Source: Bacteroidia bacterium
GTDB taxonomy: Bacteria; Bacteroidota; Bacteroidia; Flavobacteriales; Flavobacteriaceae
Length of the DNA: 64,000 nucleotides
Assembly (NCBI GenBank): GCA_030428705.1
Contig: JAUIDI010000005.1
Span: 1 to 64,000, forward strand
Direction: 5' to 3'
In this document: piece by piece, positions 1-9,469 of the stretch
Layout: every line of letters starts with the position of its first letter
Position numbering within the stretch: position 1 is the first letter of the stretch
The notes under the pieces: generated by a model
Told to the model about the DNA's origin: nothing
Databases searched by the model: none
The model's input: the letters and a program-made list of their open reading frames with translations, nothing else
Made by a program: the position numbers and the translations under genes

Positions 1-99
1 ATGGCGACGGGGCCCACCCCTTACCATTCCGAACAGGGAAGTTAAGCCCGTCAGCGCCGATGGTACTGCCACACAAGGTGGGAGAGTAGGTCGCCGCCT
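1..99 (+). rRNA. rrf: 5S ribosomal RNA, 5' end outside the window
   Basis: The first bases contain the strongly conserved 5S core: the segment around positions 28-50 (ccgaacagggaagttaagcc) and the closing part gagagtaggtcgccgcc near 82-98. A complete 5S is about 110 nt, so roughly ten bases at the 5' end lie before the window. The 3' boundary is approximate. It should be the last gene of an rRNA operon, because an intrinsic terminator follows directly at 107-140. Confidence 0.93.
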
Positions 100-106
100 T
101 CCTCGA

Positions 107-146
107 CGCCCCCCTGCACAGCGCAAGGGGGCGTTTTTTTGTTTTT
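107..146 (+). terminator. Intrinsic terminator of the rRNA operon
   Basis: CGCCCCC at 107-113 pairs with GGGGGCG at 127-133, with a 13-nt loop, followed by seven T residues and more T after one G. It sits directly behind the 5S rRNA and ahead of the sulfatase start at 226. Confidence 0.9.
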
Positions 147-225
147 ATGCCATAGGGTAACTCCCACTTTTTATAAAACCCAAAAATCAACATGGTTTTA
201 CTATTTTTATTCCAAAGCGAATAAA

Positions 226-1818
226 ATGTTCAAAGTCATTTATTTCTATACAATTTTATTTTTAGGGTTATTGCTTGTTGCAGGTTGTCGAATGGAAAGT
301 GATCAAATTGAAAAAAAGCCGAACATTGTATTTATTTTGGTCGATGACCTTGGTCTGCACGATTTAAGCGTGACGGGTAGTGAATTCTACGAAACCCCTA
401 ATGTTGATCGAATAGCCAAAGAAGGTATGATGTTCACCCAAGGATATGCGGCAAGTAGGGTATGTAGCCCCTCTCGGGCAAGTATCATGACAGGGAAATT
501 TACGGCAAGGCATGGTATTACCGATTGGATCGGTGCTGCTTCTGGTACCGAGTGGCGAAAACATAACCGTCATGATAAACTGCTTCCGGCAGAATATGTG
601 CATAACTTGCCAAAAGATGATGTGACGTTGGCCGAAGCCATGAAAGCTGCTGGTTACACTACTTTTTTCTCCGGAAAATGGCATTTAGGTAATGAGGGAT
701 CCTATCCCGAAGACCACGGTTTCGATATCAACAAGGGAGGTTGGGAAAAAGGGAGCCCTATTGGGGGCTATTTTTCTCCTTGGGAGAATCCAAAATTACC
801 GAATAAAATTGATGGGGAAAATCTTTCAATGCGGTTGGCAAAAGAAACAGTAGATTTTATCAAACAGCATAAGAATACTGCTTTTTTTGCTTTTCTTTCG
901 TTCTATGCGGTTCATGGTCCTATTCAGACCGCACAACAAAAATGGCAAAAGTATCGAAACAAGGCTGAGGCCCAGGGAATCAATGAGAAAGGATACAAAA
1001 TGGAACGGGTTCTGCCTATAAGACAGGTTCAGGATAATCCGATTTATGCTGGTTTAGTAGAGAGTATGGACGATGCCGTGGGCCTAGTACTTCAAGCTTT
1101 GAAAGATACTGGTCTGGAGAAGAACACAATCGTGGTCTTTACTTCGGATAATGGAGGAGTCGCCTCGGGCGATGCATTTTCTACCTCGAACCTGCCACTA
1201 AGAGGAGGAAAAGGTTATCAATGGGAAGGTGGTATTCGAGAACCTTATTTTATAAAAGTACCTTGGTTGGACGACTCCGGTTCTCAAAGCGATTTTCCGG
1301 TCATTGGGGCCGATTTTTATCCCACGCTACTTGATTTGGCGGGAATCGAGCTTTTACCTGAACAGCATATGGACGGCATTAGTCTTAAACCTCTTTTGGA
1401 AGGAAAGAAAATAGATGTCGATCGGCCCTTGTTTTGGCACTACCCACATTACGGTAACCAAGGGGGTAACCCTTCTTCGGTCATTCGGGAAAAGAATTGG
1501 AAGCTCATCCATTATTGGGAAGATGGCACTGAGGAACTCTATAATCTGGCTGCCGATGTTGGCGAACAGCGCAACGTAATCGATGAACATGCCGATGTGG
1601 CCAAAACACTTAGTGAAAAACTTCTCGGTTGGTTGACCAGTGTCAATGCCGACATGCCGAAATCCGACCCAGAATATGACCCCGTTCTTGCCGCCAAGCG
1701 ACGTCAAACAATTATTGACGAAAGATGGCCGGCCCTAGAGGCCCAGCGTATGGAGTTTCTGTCCGAAGATTTCAAACCCAACGACGACTGGTGGGGGAGC
1801 AAGGCTACTAAAGATTGA
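226..1818 (+). CDS. Type I sulfatase, lipoprotein
   Basis: This is a 530-aa arylsulfatase-type enzyme expected to remove sulfate esters, probably from sulfated sugars. The Met at 226 was chosen over the longer reading frame from 139 because it opens directly on a lipoprotein signal with lipobox LVAGC (Cys21). Visible motifs are the metal-binding Asp pair in ILVDDLG (about 37-43) and the formylglycine signature CSPSR at 80-84, where Cys80 would be converted to formylglycine by a maturase not encoded here. GKWHLG and the TSDNGG metal-binding motif follow, as in the S1 family. It lies between the rRNA terminator and convergent gltD, with no SusCD or glycoside hydrolase next to it, so it is an orphan sulfatase. 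The substrate cannot be told; the family call is firm. Confidence 0.9.
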   Translation: MFKVIYFYTILFLGLLLVAGCRMESDQIEKKPNIVFILVDDLGLHDLSVTGSEFYETPNVDRIAKEGMMFTQGYAASRVCSPSRASIMTGKFTARHGITDWIGAASGTEWRKHNRHDKLLPAEYVHNLPKDDVTLAEAMKAAGYTTFFSGKWHLGNEGSYPEDHGFDINKGGWEKGSPIGGYFSPWENPKLPNKIDGENLSMRLAKETVDFIKQHKNTAFFAFLSFYAVHGPIQTAQQKWQKYRNKAEAQGINEKGYKMERVLPIRQVQDNPIYAGLVESMDDAVGLVLQALKDTGLEKNTIVVFTSDNGGVASGDAFSTSNLPLRGGKGYQWEGGIREPYFIKVPWLDDSGSQSDFPVIGADFYPTLLDLAGIELLPEQHMDGISLKPLLEGKKIDVDRPLFWHYPHYGNQGGNPSSVIREKNWKLIHYWEDGTEELYNLAADVGEQRNVIDEHADVAKTLSEKLLGWLTSVNADMPKSDPEYDPVLAAKRRQTIIDERWPALEAQRMEFLSEDFKPNDDWWGSKATKD

Positions 1819-1830
1819 TTTCCTCATTCC

Positions 1831-3297
1831 CTATATCCTTGGCAAATCTCCATCACCTTTTAAAGGCAATGCAGATTCTCCCATAAGATATTTATCGATA
1901 TGGTGGGCCGCTTGCCTCCCTTCTGATATGGCCCAGACAATCAAAGATTGTCCTCGGCGTTGATCACCCGCAGCAAAAATTCCCGGAATGTTTGTTTTAT
2001 AATCAATTTCCGAAGCTTTTATATTGGTTCTAGAGTCGATATCAAGGCCAAGTTGTTCGGCAATGGTCATTTCAGAACCGGTAAAACCTAATGCTAGTAA
2101 TGCCAATTCACATTTCCACTCTTTTTCGGTTCCTTCAACTTCTTTCAATTGGGGTCTTTGCCCGGGAACAGTGACCCATTCCACTTCAGAGGTAACCAAA
2201 CCTGTCAAATTTCCTGAAGCATCACCTATGAATTTTTTGGTGGAAATACTGAATACCCTTTCGGCTCCTTCTTTGTGCGAAGAACTGGTTCGCAATCGCA
2301 TGGGCCAAAATGGCCAAGGCTGGTTTTCGGGCCTTCCTTCAGGGGCCATGGGCATGATTTCAAAATTGGTAACCGATTTTGCACCATGGCGAAAAGAAGT
2401 ACCGATACAATCGGACCCCGTATCACCTCCACCGATTACGATTACATGTTTATCGGTGGCTTTTATTTCTTCGCCAAGGATTTTGATACCGTCTACTCGC
2501 CTATTGTTCTGGGCCAGAAAATCCATAGCTTGGACCACGCCCTTTAGATCAGCACCTTCAATAGGAAGTGGCCTTCTTACCGTAGCACCTCCCGATAGGA
2601 TTACAGCATCAAAATCGTTCTTTAATTTGTCGGCTTTTACATCGATACCGACATGGACACCACATTTAAATTCAATACCCTCTTCCTCTAAAATTTTCAA
2701 TCTTCGGTCGATAATATGTTTTTCCATTTTAAAATCGGGAATCCCATATCGCAACAACCCGCCTGGTTTTTCATCACGTTCAAAAACTGTGACCAGATGT
2801 CCCGCTCTGTTCAATTGCTGTGCTGCGGCCAGTCCGGCAGGGCCAGAACCCACGACAGCAACTTTTTTGCCGGTTCTATTTACAGGGGGTTTGGCGACGA
2901 CCCACCCTTTTTTAAAGGCCGTTTCAACGATATTTTTTTCGATGTTCTCAATTGAGACGGGATCTTCGTTAATGCCAAGTACGCAGGCTTCCTCACAGGG
3001 TGCCGGGCAAAGTCTTCCCGTGAATTCGGGAAAGTTGTTGGTGGCATGAAGAATTTCGGCCGCCTTTTCCCATTTACCGCGATACACGGCATCGTTAAAA
3101 TCGGGAATCAAATTCCCTAAAGGGCATCCGCTATGGCAGAAAGGGATACCACAATCCATACAGCGTGCCCCTTGTTCTTTAAGTTCCTTTTCCTTTAAGG
3201 GTAATGTAAACTCCTTATAATTTTTTACACGCTCCGCTACCGGGGCGTAAGGCTCCACTTTTCTATCGAATTCCAAAAATCCGGTAATCTTTCCCAT
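1831..3297 (-). CDS. gltD: Glutamate synthase (NADPH), small subunit
   Basis: The 488-aa GltD subunit oxidises NADPH and passes electrons through FAD and Fe-S clusters to GltB for glutamate formation from 2-oxoglutarate and glutamine. Fe-S ligands are visible in two clusters: Cys46, Cys49, Cys54 and Cys58 in the CMDCGIPFCHSGCP region, and Cys97, Cys101 and Cys105 in CPAPCEEAC. The FAD site GSGPAG is at about 150-155, and a second dinucleotide motif (IGGGDTGSDC) serves NADPH. Length and order match the family. It lies 9 bp downstream of gltB on the same strand, so the two form an operon. Its 3' end converges on the sulfatase with 12 bp between. Confidence 0.97.
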   Translation of the reverse strand: MGKITGFLEFDRKVEPYAPVAERVKNYKEFTLPLKEKELKEQGARCMDCGIPFCHSGCPLGNLIPDFNDAVYRGKWEKAAEILHATNNFPEFTGRLCPAPCEEACVLGINEDPVSIENIEKNIVETAFKKGWVVAKPPVNRTGKKVAVVGSGPAGLAAAQQLNRAGHLVTVFERDEKPGGLLRYGIPDFKMEKHIIDRRLKILEEEGIEFKCGVHVGIDVKADKLKNDFDAVILSGGATVRRPLPIEGADLKGVVQAMDFLAQNNRRVDGIKILGEEIKATDKHVIVIGGGDTGSDCIGTSFRHGAKSVTNFEIMPMAPEGRPENQPWPFWPMRLRTSSSHKEGAERVFSISTKKFIGDASGNLTGLVTSEVEWVTVPGQRPQLKEVEGTEKEWKCELALLALGFTGSEMTIAEQLGLDIDSRTNIKASEIDYKTNIPGIFAAGDQRRGQSLIVWAISEGRQAAHHIDKYLMGESALPLKGDGDLPRI

Positions 3298-3306
3298 GTA
3301 TCGATA

Positions 3307-6300
3307 TTATATTGTTTGCAATTTTTCTTGTTCCAGTCGAATAAGTGCCTGACGGTATTCCTCCGGGAAAACTTTTACAAAATCCGGAAGACATTTTTCC
3401 CAATTTTCAAGAATGCGTTGGGCCAGAGGGCTCATCGTATGATTATAATGACTTTCGATCAGGTCTTTAAGCTGTTTGATATCCTCTGCTTCCTGGACAG
3501 GTAAAAGGTTCAATGCCTCTTTATTACATTTTTTCTCAAAGGTCTTGTTCTTGTCATAGACGTAGGCAATACCACCGCTCATACCTGCTCCAAAATTTCT
3601 TCCCACTTCGCCCAAGATTACGGCAACACCTCCCGTCATATATTCGCAACCGTGGTCGCCGATACCTTCGACGACGGTTTTGGCTCCGGAATTACGAACA
3701 CAGAAACGCTCTCCCGCCTTACCATTGATGTAGGCCCTTCCTGCGGTCGCACCATATAGAGTCACATTGCCCGTAATTATATTTTCTTCGGGTACAATGG
3801 TCGATCCGTCAGGTACTTTTATGACCAATTTCGCTCCCGACAGTCCTTTTCCGAGGTAGTCATTGGTATTTCCATTTACGGTCAACGTCAATCCACGAGT
3901 AGCAAAAGCACCAAAGCTCTGTCCTGCGGAGCCTGTAAAATTCAACCGAAGTGTATTGATGGGTAGCCCTTGCGCACCATATACTTTTGAAATTTCGTTG
4001 CTTATAATGGCCCCGACCGCACGATCTGTATTGTGTATCGGAAAGTCTAGACTCAATTTTTCTTTTCTAAACAATGACGGATTTGCCTTGGCGATTATCT
4101 CAAACTCAATTGATTTATCGACATCGTGTTTCTGTTTTTCCGTATTGTAAAATTTGGTGCCTTTTGGCACATCGATTTGGTGCAAGATGGGAGTCAAGTC
4201 GATTCCGGCCGATTTGTAATGGTCTATGGCCTTTTTACGGTCCAATTTTTGAACCTGTCCTACCATTTCGTTAACGGTACGGAAACCTAACTGAGCCATG
4301 ATTTCACGAAGTTCTTGGGCCACGAAGTACATATAGTTGACCACATGCTCTGGCTTGCCTTCGAATTTTTTGCGCAGTTCAGGGTTTTGGGTGGCAATAC
4401 CAACAGGACAAGTGTTCAAATGACAAACACGCATCATGATGCAACCCGATGCAACTAGCGGTGCCGTAGCAAAACCGAATTCTTCGGCTCCTAAAAGACA
4501 AGCTACCGCAACATCCCGACCTGTTTTCAATTGTCCGTCACATTCCAAAACAATGCGATTTCGCAGATCGTTCATGACCAAAGTCTGCTGGGCTTCGGCA
4601 ATGCCCAATTCCCATGGTAGGCCGGCATGCTTCAATGAAGTTAATGGAGATGCTCCCGTACCACCATCCGAACCGGAGATCAGTATAACATCGGCCTTGG
4701 CTTTCGAAACCCCGGCAGCAACGGTACCTACACCCACCTCGGATACCAATTTTACATTGATTCGGGCTTTTCTATTTGCCGATTTAAGATCATAGATCAA
4801 TTGCGATAGATCTTCAATGGAATAGATATCGTGATGCGGCGGCGGCGAGATCAACCCGACATAAGGTGTTGAATTTCTAGTTTTGGCAATTGAAGGATTG
4901 ACTTTTGGGCCGGGCAATTGACCACCTTCACCGGGTTTTGCACCCTGGGCCATTTTGATCTGTATTTCTTTTGCGTTCGTCAGGTAGTTCGATGTCACCC
5001 CGAATCGCCCGGAGGCTACTTGTTTGATGGCACTGTTGCGCCAATCTCCAGTGGCATTTTTATAAAAGCGTTCTTCGTCTTCGCCACCCTCGCCCGAATT
5101 GCTCTTGCCTCCGATACGGTTCATGGCTATGGCCAAATTCTCATGAGCTTCTTTGCTGATGGACCCATACGACATGGCCCCGGTTTTGAAACGCTTCACG
5201 ATTTCCGTCCACGGTTCGACTTCATCCAAAGGAATCGGGTCATAGTTCGAAAACTCGAACAGCCCGCGAATGGTCATTAAGTTCTTCGATTGCCTATTGA
5301 CCATTTCTGCAAATTCCTTATAGGTTTCGGGTTCATTACCTCGAACGGCCTTTTGCAATTTCGCGACCGAAAGCGGATTGAACATGTGTTTTTCGCCATC
5401 ACGCCTCCAGCGGTATTCCCCGCCGATTTCCAAATCCAGATTTGCGGCGACCTCTTTTTTGGCAAATGCTTTTTGGTGCCTTTTGGAAATTTCCTTTTCA
5501 ATCTGATAAAGCCCTATACCCTGTATTCTAGTCGGAGTATTGGGGAAATATTTGTTGACCACTTTGGTATTGATGCCAATACACTCGAACAACTGCGAAC
5601 CTCGGTACGAATTGAGCGTAGAGATACCGATTTTGTTCATCACCTTTAAAATACCCTTGCCTATTGCCTTATTGTAGTTCTTAATGGCTTCTTCAAACGT
5701 GAATTCCGTGATGTCATTTTCCTCAATCTGTTCGCCAATGATCTCGTTGACGAGATACGGATTGATGGCGCTTGCGCCAAAACCGAACAACAAACAGAAG
5801 TGGTGCACTTCCCTAGGCTCGGCGGATTCAACGATGATGCTCAATTTTGAGCGTTTTCCAAGACGTTGAAGTCCACTGTTGACATAGGAACAGGCCAGCA
5901 ATGCGGGAATCGGCGCATCATCTTTATTGACATTTCTGTCGGAAAGTATGATGATATTGGCGCCTTCGTCGATGGCTTTTGAGGCTTGGTCCAAAATTGA
6001 CTCCAAGGCATCTTCCAAACCATTATGCCCTTTTTCAACTTCATAAAGAATCGGAATGGATACTACCTTGTAATCCGGACTCGAATCATAGTTCTTGATT
6101 TTATCCAAATCTTCTTTTGAAATTACTGGATTTTGTATTTTCAATTTTCTACAGTGGTATTCACTTATATTAAAAATGTTTTGATCCGTACCCAAGGTCA
6201 GACTGATATCGGTAATCATCTCTTCGCGGATACCGTCTAAAGGCGGATTTGTCACCTGTGCGAAAAGCTGCTTGAAATAATTGTATATCAACTGTGGCCG

Positions 6301-7821
6301 CTGCGATAGCACGGCGATCGGAGTATCGGAACCCATAGAACCGATCGGCTCTTTGGCATATTGGGCCATCGGTAGAATGATCGTATTGATATCTTCCAAG
6401 GTGTAGCCGAACACCGACTTTCTTTTTTCAACGGATTCCTCACCAAGAAACAGGGGACAATCGTTGTAAGGTATATCCCTGAGATGAACCAAATTTTCAT
6501 CCAGCCATTTTTTATAAGGATGCCGTGAAGCGATTTCTTCCTTGATTTCCTCGTCGTTGACGATTCGTCCCTCTTCCATGTTTACCAAGAACATTTTGCC
6601 CGGTTCCAACCGGCCGTGGAATTCGATGTTCTCAGGTGCAATATCCAATACGCCCGTTTCGGATGACATAACTACATAACCATCTTTGGTCACGGAGTAT
6701 CTAGAGGGGCGAAGACCGTTCCTGTCCAAAACTGCACCGATGTAATTGCCATCGGTAAAGGGTATGGAGGCAGGGCCGTCCCATGGTTCCATCAGGCAGG
6801 AATTGTATTCGTAAAAAGCCCTTTTGGCCTCTGACATATCAGGATTTTTTTCCCATGCCTCAGGCACCAACATCATCATTACCTCGGGAAGTGAGCGACC
6901 TGTCATCAATAAAAGCTCTACGACCATGTCCATAGTGGCGGAATCCGATTTCCCGGGCAGTATAATCGGGAGTATGTTCTTTATTTCATCACCGAACCAA
7001 CCACTTTCCAAAAGTCCCTCCCTTGATTTCATACGAGAAACATTGCCCCTTAAAGTATTGATTTCGCCATTGTGGCACATATACCGAAAGGGTTGGGCCA
7101 GATCCCAAGTAGGAAAAGTGTTGGTCGAAAAGCGCTGGTGTACCAGAGATAATCGGGTAACCACCCTAGAATCCATTAAGTCTTTGTAGTAAAGACTAAT
7201 ATCCCTGGGCATCAGGAGCCCTTTAAAAATGATAATCTTGGTTGAAAGACTGGGGACATAGAAAAAACCGCTTTCGGATAATTTGGAATTTATTATCGCA
7301 TGTTCGGTCAATTTTCTTGCTATGTACAACTTCAGGTTAAAATTGAAGTCGTCTTGTTCGTCATTTTCCTTGGTAATGAAAATTTGCTTAACAAAAGGCT
7401 CGGTTTCCATAGCAATACGGCCGGGGACCGTACGGTTGACCGGTACGTCGCGCCACCCCAGAAGTCGAAGCCCTTGCTTCTCGATATTTTCCTCGAAAAT
7501 ATTGACGCAGAACTGTCGTTGATTTTCTTTTTGGGGCATGAATATATTGCCTACCGCATAGTTACCTGCATCCGGAAGTTCAAAATTGCATACCTGATTG
7601 AAAAAATCATGGGGGATATCGATTAAGATTCCCGCTCCATCACCCGTTTTACCATCGGCACTTACCGCACCGCGATGTTCAAGTTTATCTAATATTTCCA
7701 AAGCCTTATGAATGATGTCATTAGACTTTTCGCCTTTCAGGCTACAGATAAAACCCGCTCCGCAATTGTCGTGTTCGAATTCCGGCAAATACAATCCTTG
7801 TTCCCTCAATACCATATACAA
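3307..7821 (-). CDS. gltB: Glutamate synthase, large subunit
   Basis: This 1504-aa subunit carries the glutaminase and the synthase. It starts with a short propeptide that ends before Cys20 (HDNCGAGF), the N-terminal nucleophile of the class II glutamine amidotransferase domain. A central domain, an FMN-binding (beta/alpha)8 synthase domain (GAKPGEGGQLPG region) and a C-terminal beta-helix with glycine-rich repeats follow. The 3Fe-4S ligands are Cys1127, Cys1133 and Cys1138 (C-x5-C-x4-C). A second Met two codons in is an alternative start. It is the first gene of the gltBD operon. A short hairpin (GCCCA-TTT-TGGGC at 7839-7851) lies in its probable 5' untranslated region. All key residues are present. 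Confidence 0.97.
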   Translation of the reverse strand: MYMVLREQGLYLPEFEHDNCGAGFICSLKGEKSNDIIHKALEILDKLEHRGAVSADGKTGDGAGILIDIPHDFFNQVCNFELPDAGNYAVGNIFMPQKENQRQFCVNIFEENIEKQGLRLLGWRDVPVNRTVPGRIAMETEPFVKQIFITKENDEQDDFNFNLKLYIARKLTEHAIINSKLSESGFFYVPSLSTKIIIFKGLLMPRDISLYYKDLMDSRVVTRLSLVHQRFSTNTFPTWDLAQPFRYMCHNGEINTLRGNVSRMKSREGLLESGWFGDEIKNILPIILPGKSDSATMDMVVELLLMTGRSLPEVMMMLVPEAWEKNPDMSEAKRAFYEYNSCLMEPWDGPASIPFTDGNYIGAVLDRNGLRPSRYSVTKDGYVVMSSETGVLDIAPENIEFHGRLEPGKMFLVNMEEGRIVNDEEIKEEIASRHPYKKWLDENLVHLRDIPYNDCPLFLGEESVEKRKSVFGYTLEDINTIILPMAQYAKEPIGSMGSDTPIAVLSQRPQLIYNYFKQLFAQVTNPPLDGIREEMITDISLTLGTDQNIFNISEYHCRKLKIQNPVISKEDLDKIKNYDSSPDYKVVSIPILYEVEKGHNGLEDALESILDQASKAIDEGANIIILSDRNVNKDDAPIPALLACSYVNSGLQRLGKRSKLSIIVESAEPREVHHFCLLFGFGASAINPYLVNEIIGEQIEENDITEFTFEEAIKNYNKAIGKGILKVMNKIGISTLNSYRGSQLFECIGINTKVVNKYFPNTPTRIQGIGLYQIEKEISKRHQKAFAKKEVAANLDLEIGGEYRWRRDGEKHMFNPLSVAKLQKAVRGNEPETYKEFAEMVNRQSKNLMTIRGLFEFSNYDPIPLDEVEPWTEIVKRFKTGAMSYGSISKEAHENLAIAMNRIGGKSNSGEGGEDEERFYKNATGDWRNSAIKQVASGRFGVTSNYLTNAKEIQIKMAQGAKPGEGGQLPGPKVNPSIAKTRNSTPYVGLISPPPHHDIYSIEDLSQLIYDLKSANRKARINVKLVSEVGVGTVAAGVSKAKADVILISGSDGGTGASPLTSLKHAGLPWELGIAEAQQTLVMNDLRNRIVLECDGQLKTGRDVAVACLLGAEEFGFATAPLVASGCIMMRVCHLNTCPVGIATQNPELRKKFEGKPEHVVNYMYFVAQELREIMAQLGFRTVNEMVGQVQKLDRKKAIDHYKSAGIDLTPILHQIDVPKGTKFYNTEKQKHDVDKSIEFEIIAKANPSLFRKEKLSLDFPIHNTDRAVGAIISNEISKVYGAQGLPINTLRLNFTGSAGQSFGAFATRGLTLTVNGNTNDYLGKGLSGAKLVIKVPDGSTIVPEENIITGNVTLYGATAGRAYINGKAGERFCVRNSGAKTVVEGIGDHGCEYMTGGVAVILGEVGRNFGAGMSGGIAYVYDKNKTFEKKCNKEALNLLPVQEAEDIKQLKDLIESHYNHTMSPLAQRILENWEKCLPDFVKVFPEEYRQALIRLEQEKLQTI

Positions 7822-8179
7822 TTCATTTTACTTACAAGGCCCATTTTGGGCATTCCGAGCCTATAAAAATATCATTTTTGTTGAATTATTTACGCTGTTT
7901 TAGGTATAATCCAACAAAAAACCCAACGATTGTAATAAACCATTAAAAAATCTTGAATTTCGAAATTTCGACCCCTTTTATTTGAGATATTGATAACGAG
8001 ATTTCGAGGTACGAGGTGGGAAGTACGAAGTACGAAGTGAGAGGTTCGAAATGCGAAATATTGAGATATGAAACATGAAATACGAAAAAGGAAGTTGGAA
8101 TAGAAGAAAACACCCAAAACCTGTGACACTATTTGTAGAAAGCCGAAAAAAACTTCATTTTCGCATCCAACATCCAGCA
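7822..8179. other. Intergenic stretch: gltB upstream region and heptamer repeats
   Basis: No convincing gene lies in these 358 bases. They hold the upstream region of gltB (minus strand), a small hairpin at 7839-7851, and a degenerate 7-bp repeat array at 8004-8059. A 97-codon open frame on the minus strand (7890-8183) crosses the array. Its repetitive translation (FRTSHFVLRTSHLV) is a by-product of the 7-bp period, so it is not called as a gene. Confidence 0.7.
8004..8059. repeat. Eight degenerate heptanucleotide repeats
   Basis: Eight consecutive 7-mers stand in perfect register: tcgaggt, acgaggt, gggaagt, acgaagt, acgaagt, gagaggt, tcgaaat, gcgaaat. The consensus is close to RCGARGT. Less regular related words (gaaacat, gaaatac) continue to about 8100. 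The repeat lies between the 3' end of an acyl-CoA dehydrogenase gene and the gltB upstream region. Its function is unknown. Confidence 0.8.
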
Positions 8180-9322
8180 TCAATCCCTTAAAATACTTCT
8201 CGAAATAACGATTTTTTGAATCTCCGAGGTTCCCTCATAGATTTGGGTAATCTTGGCATCGCGCATCAGTCGCTCGACGTGATAATCTTTTACGTATCCA
8301 TTTCCACCGTGGATTTGAACTGCTTCAATTGTCGTTTCCATAGCTACCTGCGATGCATAAAGCTTGGCCATCGCCCCTGAAAGGTCATAGTTCGAGCCAT
8401 TGTCTTTATCCCACGCGGCCTTATAGACCAAATGTCGGGCCGCCTCTATTTGGGTATGCATATCGGCCAGTTTAAAGGCTATGGCTTGATGATTGGCGAT
8501 TTCAGTGCCGAACGCCTTTCTTTCTTTCGCGTATTTTTTGGCCAGTTCATAGGCTCCGGCCGCAATTCCCAAAGCTTGGGCGGCAATACCGATGCGCCCA
8601 CCGGCCAAGGTTTTCATTGCAAATTTGAATCCAAAACCATCCTCTCCGATCCGGTTTTCCTTGGGTACTTTTACATCGTTGAAATTCAGTGAGTGCGTAT
8701 CGCTGCCGCGAATGCCTAATTTGTCCTCCTTAGGACCTATTTCAAAACCTTCCATTCCCTTTTCCACGATTAGCGCATTGATGCCTTTATGGCCTTTCTC
8801 CTTGTCCGTCTGGGCAATAACAAGATATATTTCGGCCGTACTACCATTGGTTATCCAGTTTTTTGTACCGTTCAAAATATAATGGTCGCCCATATCGACA
8901 GCGGTGGTTCTTTGTGAAGTGGCATCGCTGCCTGCTTCGGGCTCCGATAAACAAAAGGCACCGATAACCTCCCCGGTTGCCAAACGGGTCAGATACTTCT
9001 TTTTCTGTACTTCATTTCCAAAGGTTTCCAATCCCCAGCATACCAATGAATTATTGACCGAAACTACGACCGAAGCCGAGGCGTCGATCTTGGATAGCTC
9101 TTCCATTACCAACACGTATGAAATTGTATCCAATCCGCTTCCGCCATATTCTGGATCCACCATCATTCCCAAAAAACCGAGCTCCCCCATTTTTTTTATC
9201 TGCTCCTTGGGAAAACGCTGGGCATTATCCCTTTCTATTACTTCTGGAAGCAATTCGCTTTGGGCGAAATCCCTTGCGGCTTGTTGGATCATTAATTGTT
9301 CTTCGGAAAGTGTAAAATCCAT
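8180..9322 (-). CDS. Acyl-CoA dehydrogenase (short/branched-chain type)
   Basis: This 380-aa flavoenzyme oxidises an acyl-CoA to the trans-2-enoyl-CoA and passes electrons to ETF. The usual three-part fold is complete: N-terminal helices (1-120), a middle beta domain with AFCLSEPEAGSDA near 130-142 and WITNG for FAD, and C-terminal helices with the QIHGGNGY motif. The catalytic base is Glu363 in QIYEGTSEIQ, the position used by short-chain and medium-chain enzymes. The length is typical. It stands alone with no beta-oxidation neighbours, so the chain-length preference is open. A TATATTTG box lies about 30 bp upstream of the start. Confidence 0.93.
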   Translation of the reverse strand: MDFTLSEEQLMIQQAARDFAQSELLPEVIERDNAQRFPKEQIKKMGELGFLGMMVDPEYGGSGLDTISYVLVMEELSKIDASASVVVSVNNSLVCWGLETFGNEVQKKKYLTRLATGEVIGAFCLSEPEAGSDATSQRTTAVDMGDHYILNGTKNWITNGSTAEIYLVIAQTDKEKGHKGINALIVEKGMEGFEIGPKEDKLGIRGSDTHSLNFNDVKVPKENRIGEDGFGFKFAMKTLAGGRIGIAAQALGIAAGAYELAKKYAKERKAFGTEIANHQAIAFKLADMHTQIEAARHLVYKAAWDKDNGSNYDLSGAMAKLYASQVAMETTIEAVQIHGGNGYVKDYHVERLMRDAKITQIYEGTSEIQKIVISRSILRD

Positions 9323-9350
9323 AGTATTACGGAATTGGTAAATGACAGTG

Positions 9351-9358
9351 CAAATATA
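9351..9358 (-). promoter_or_regulatory. Probable -7 box of the acyl-CoA dehydrogenase gene
   Basis: On the minus strand this reads TATATTTG, an exact match to the Bacteroidota -7 consensus TAnnTTTG, about 28 bp before the ATG at 9322. No clear TTTG lies 19-21 bp further up, so only the -7 element is supported. Confidence 0.45.
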
Positions 9359-9457
9359 AGGGTATGTTTGAAAATTCGGGAGAATATCTAATCCGCTTTT
9401 AAGAATAATTCAAAGGATTTTGCTTTTTCGGATATCGATTAAACAATGCCAAATTTT

Positions 9458-9465
9458 TATATTTG
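9458..9465 (+). promoter_or_regulatory. Probable -7 box of the glutamate dehydrogenase gene
   Basis: TATATTTG matches the Bacteroidota -7 consensus exactly. With a start point about seven bases later, the transcript would carry a leader of about 135 nt before the ATG at 9608, and that leader contains the structured region described separately. A good -33 TTTG is not visible. Confidence 0.5.
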
Positions 9466-9469
9466 TTCG

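Noticed and set aside
2024-3049. 341-codon plus-strand frame opposite gltD
   Set aside because: It is the reverse complement of a well-supported gltD gene with Fe-S and FAD motifs. The antisense product is Ser/Pro-rich without domains.
7890-8183. 97-codon minus-strand frame between gltB and the acyl-CoA dehydrogenase gene
   Set aside because: Its repetitive translation follows from the 7-bp tandem repeats. There is no domain or signal sequence, and it slightly overlaps the stop region of the dehydrogenase gene.
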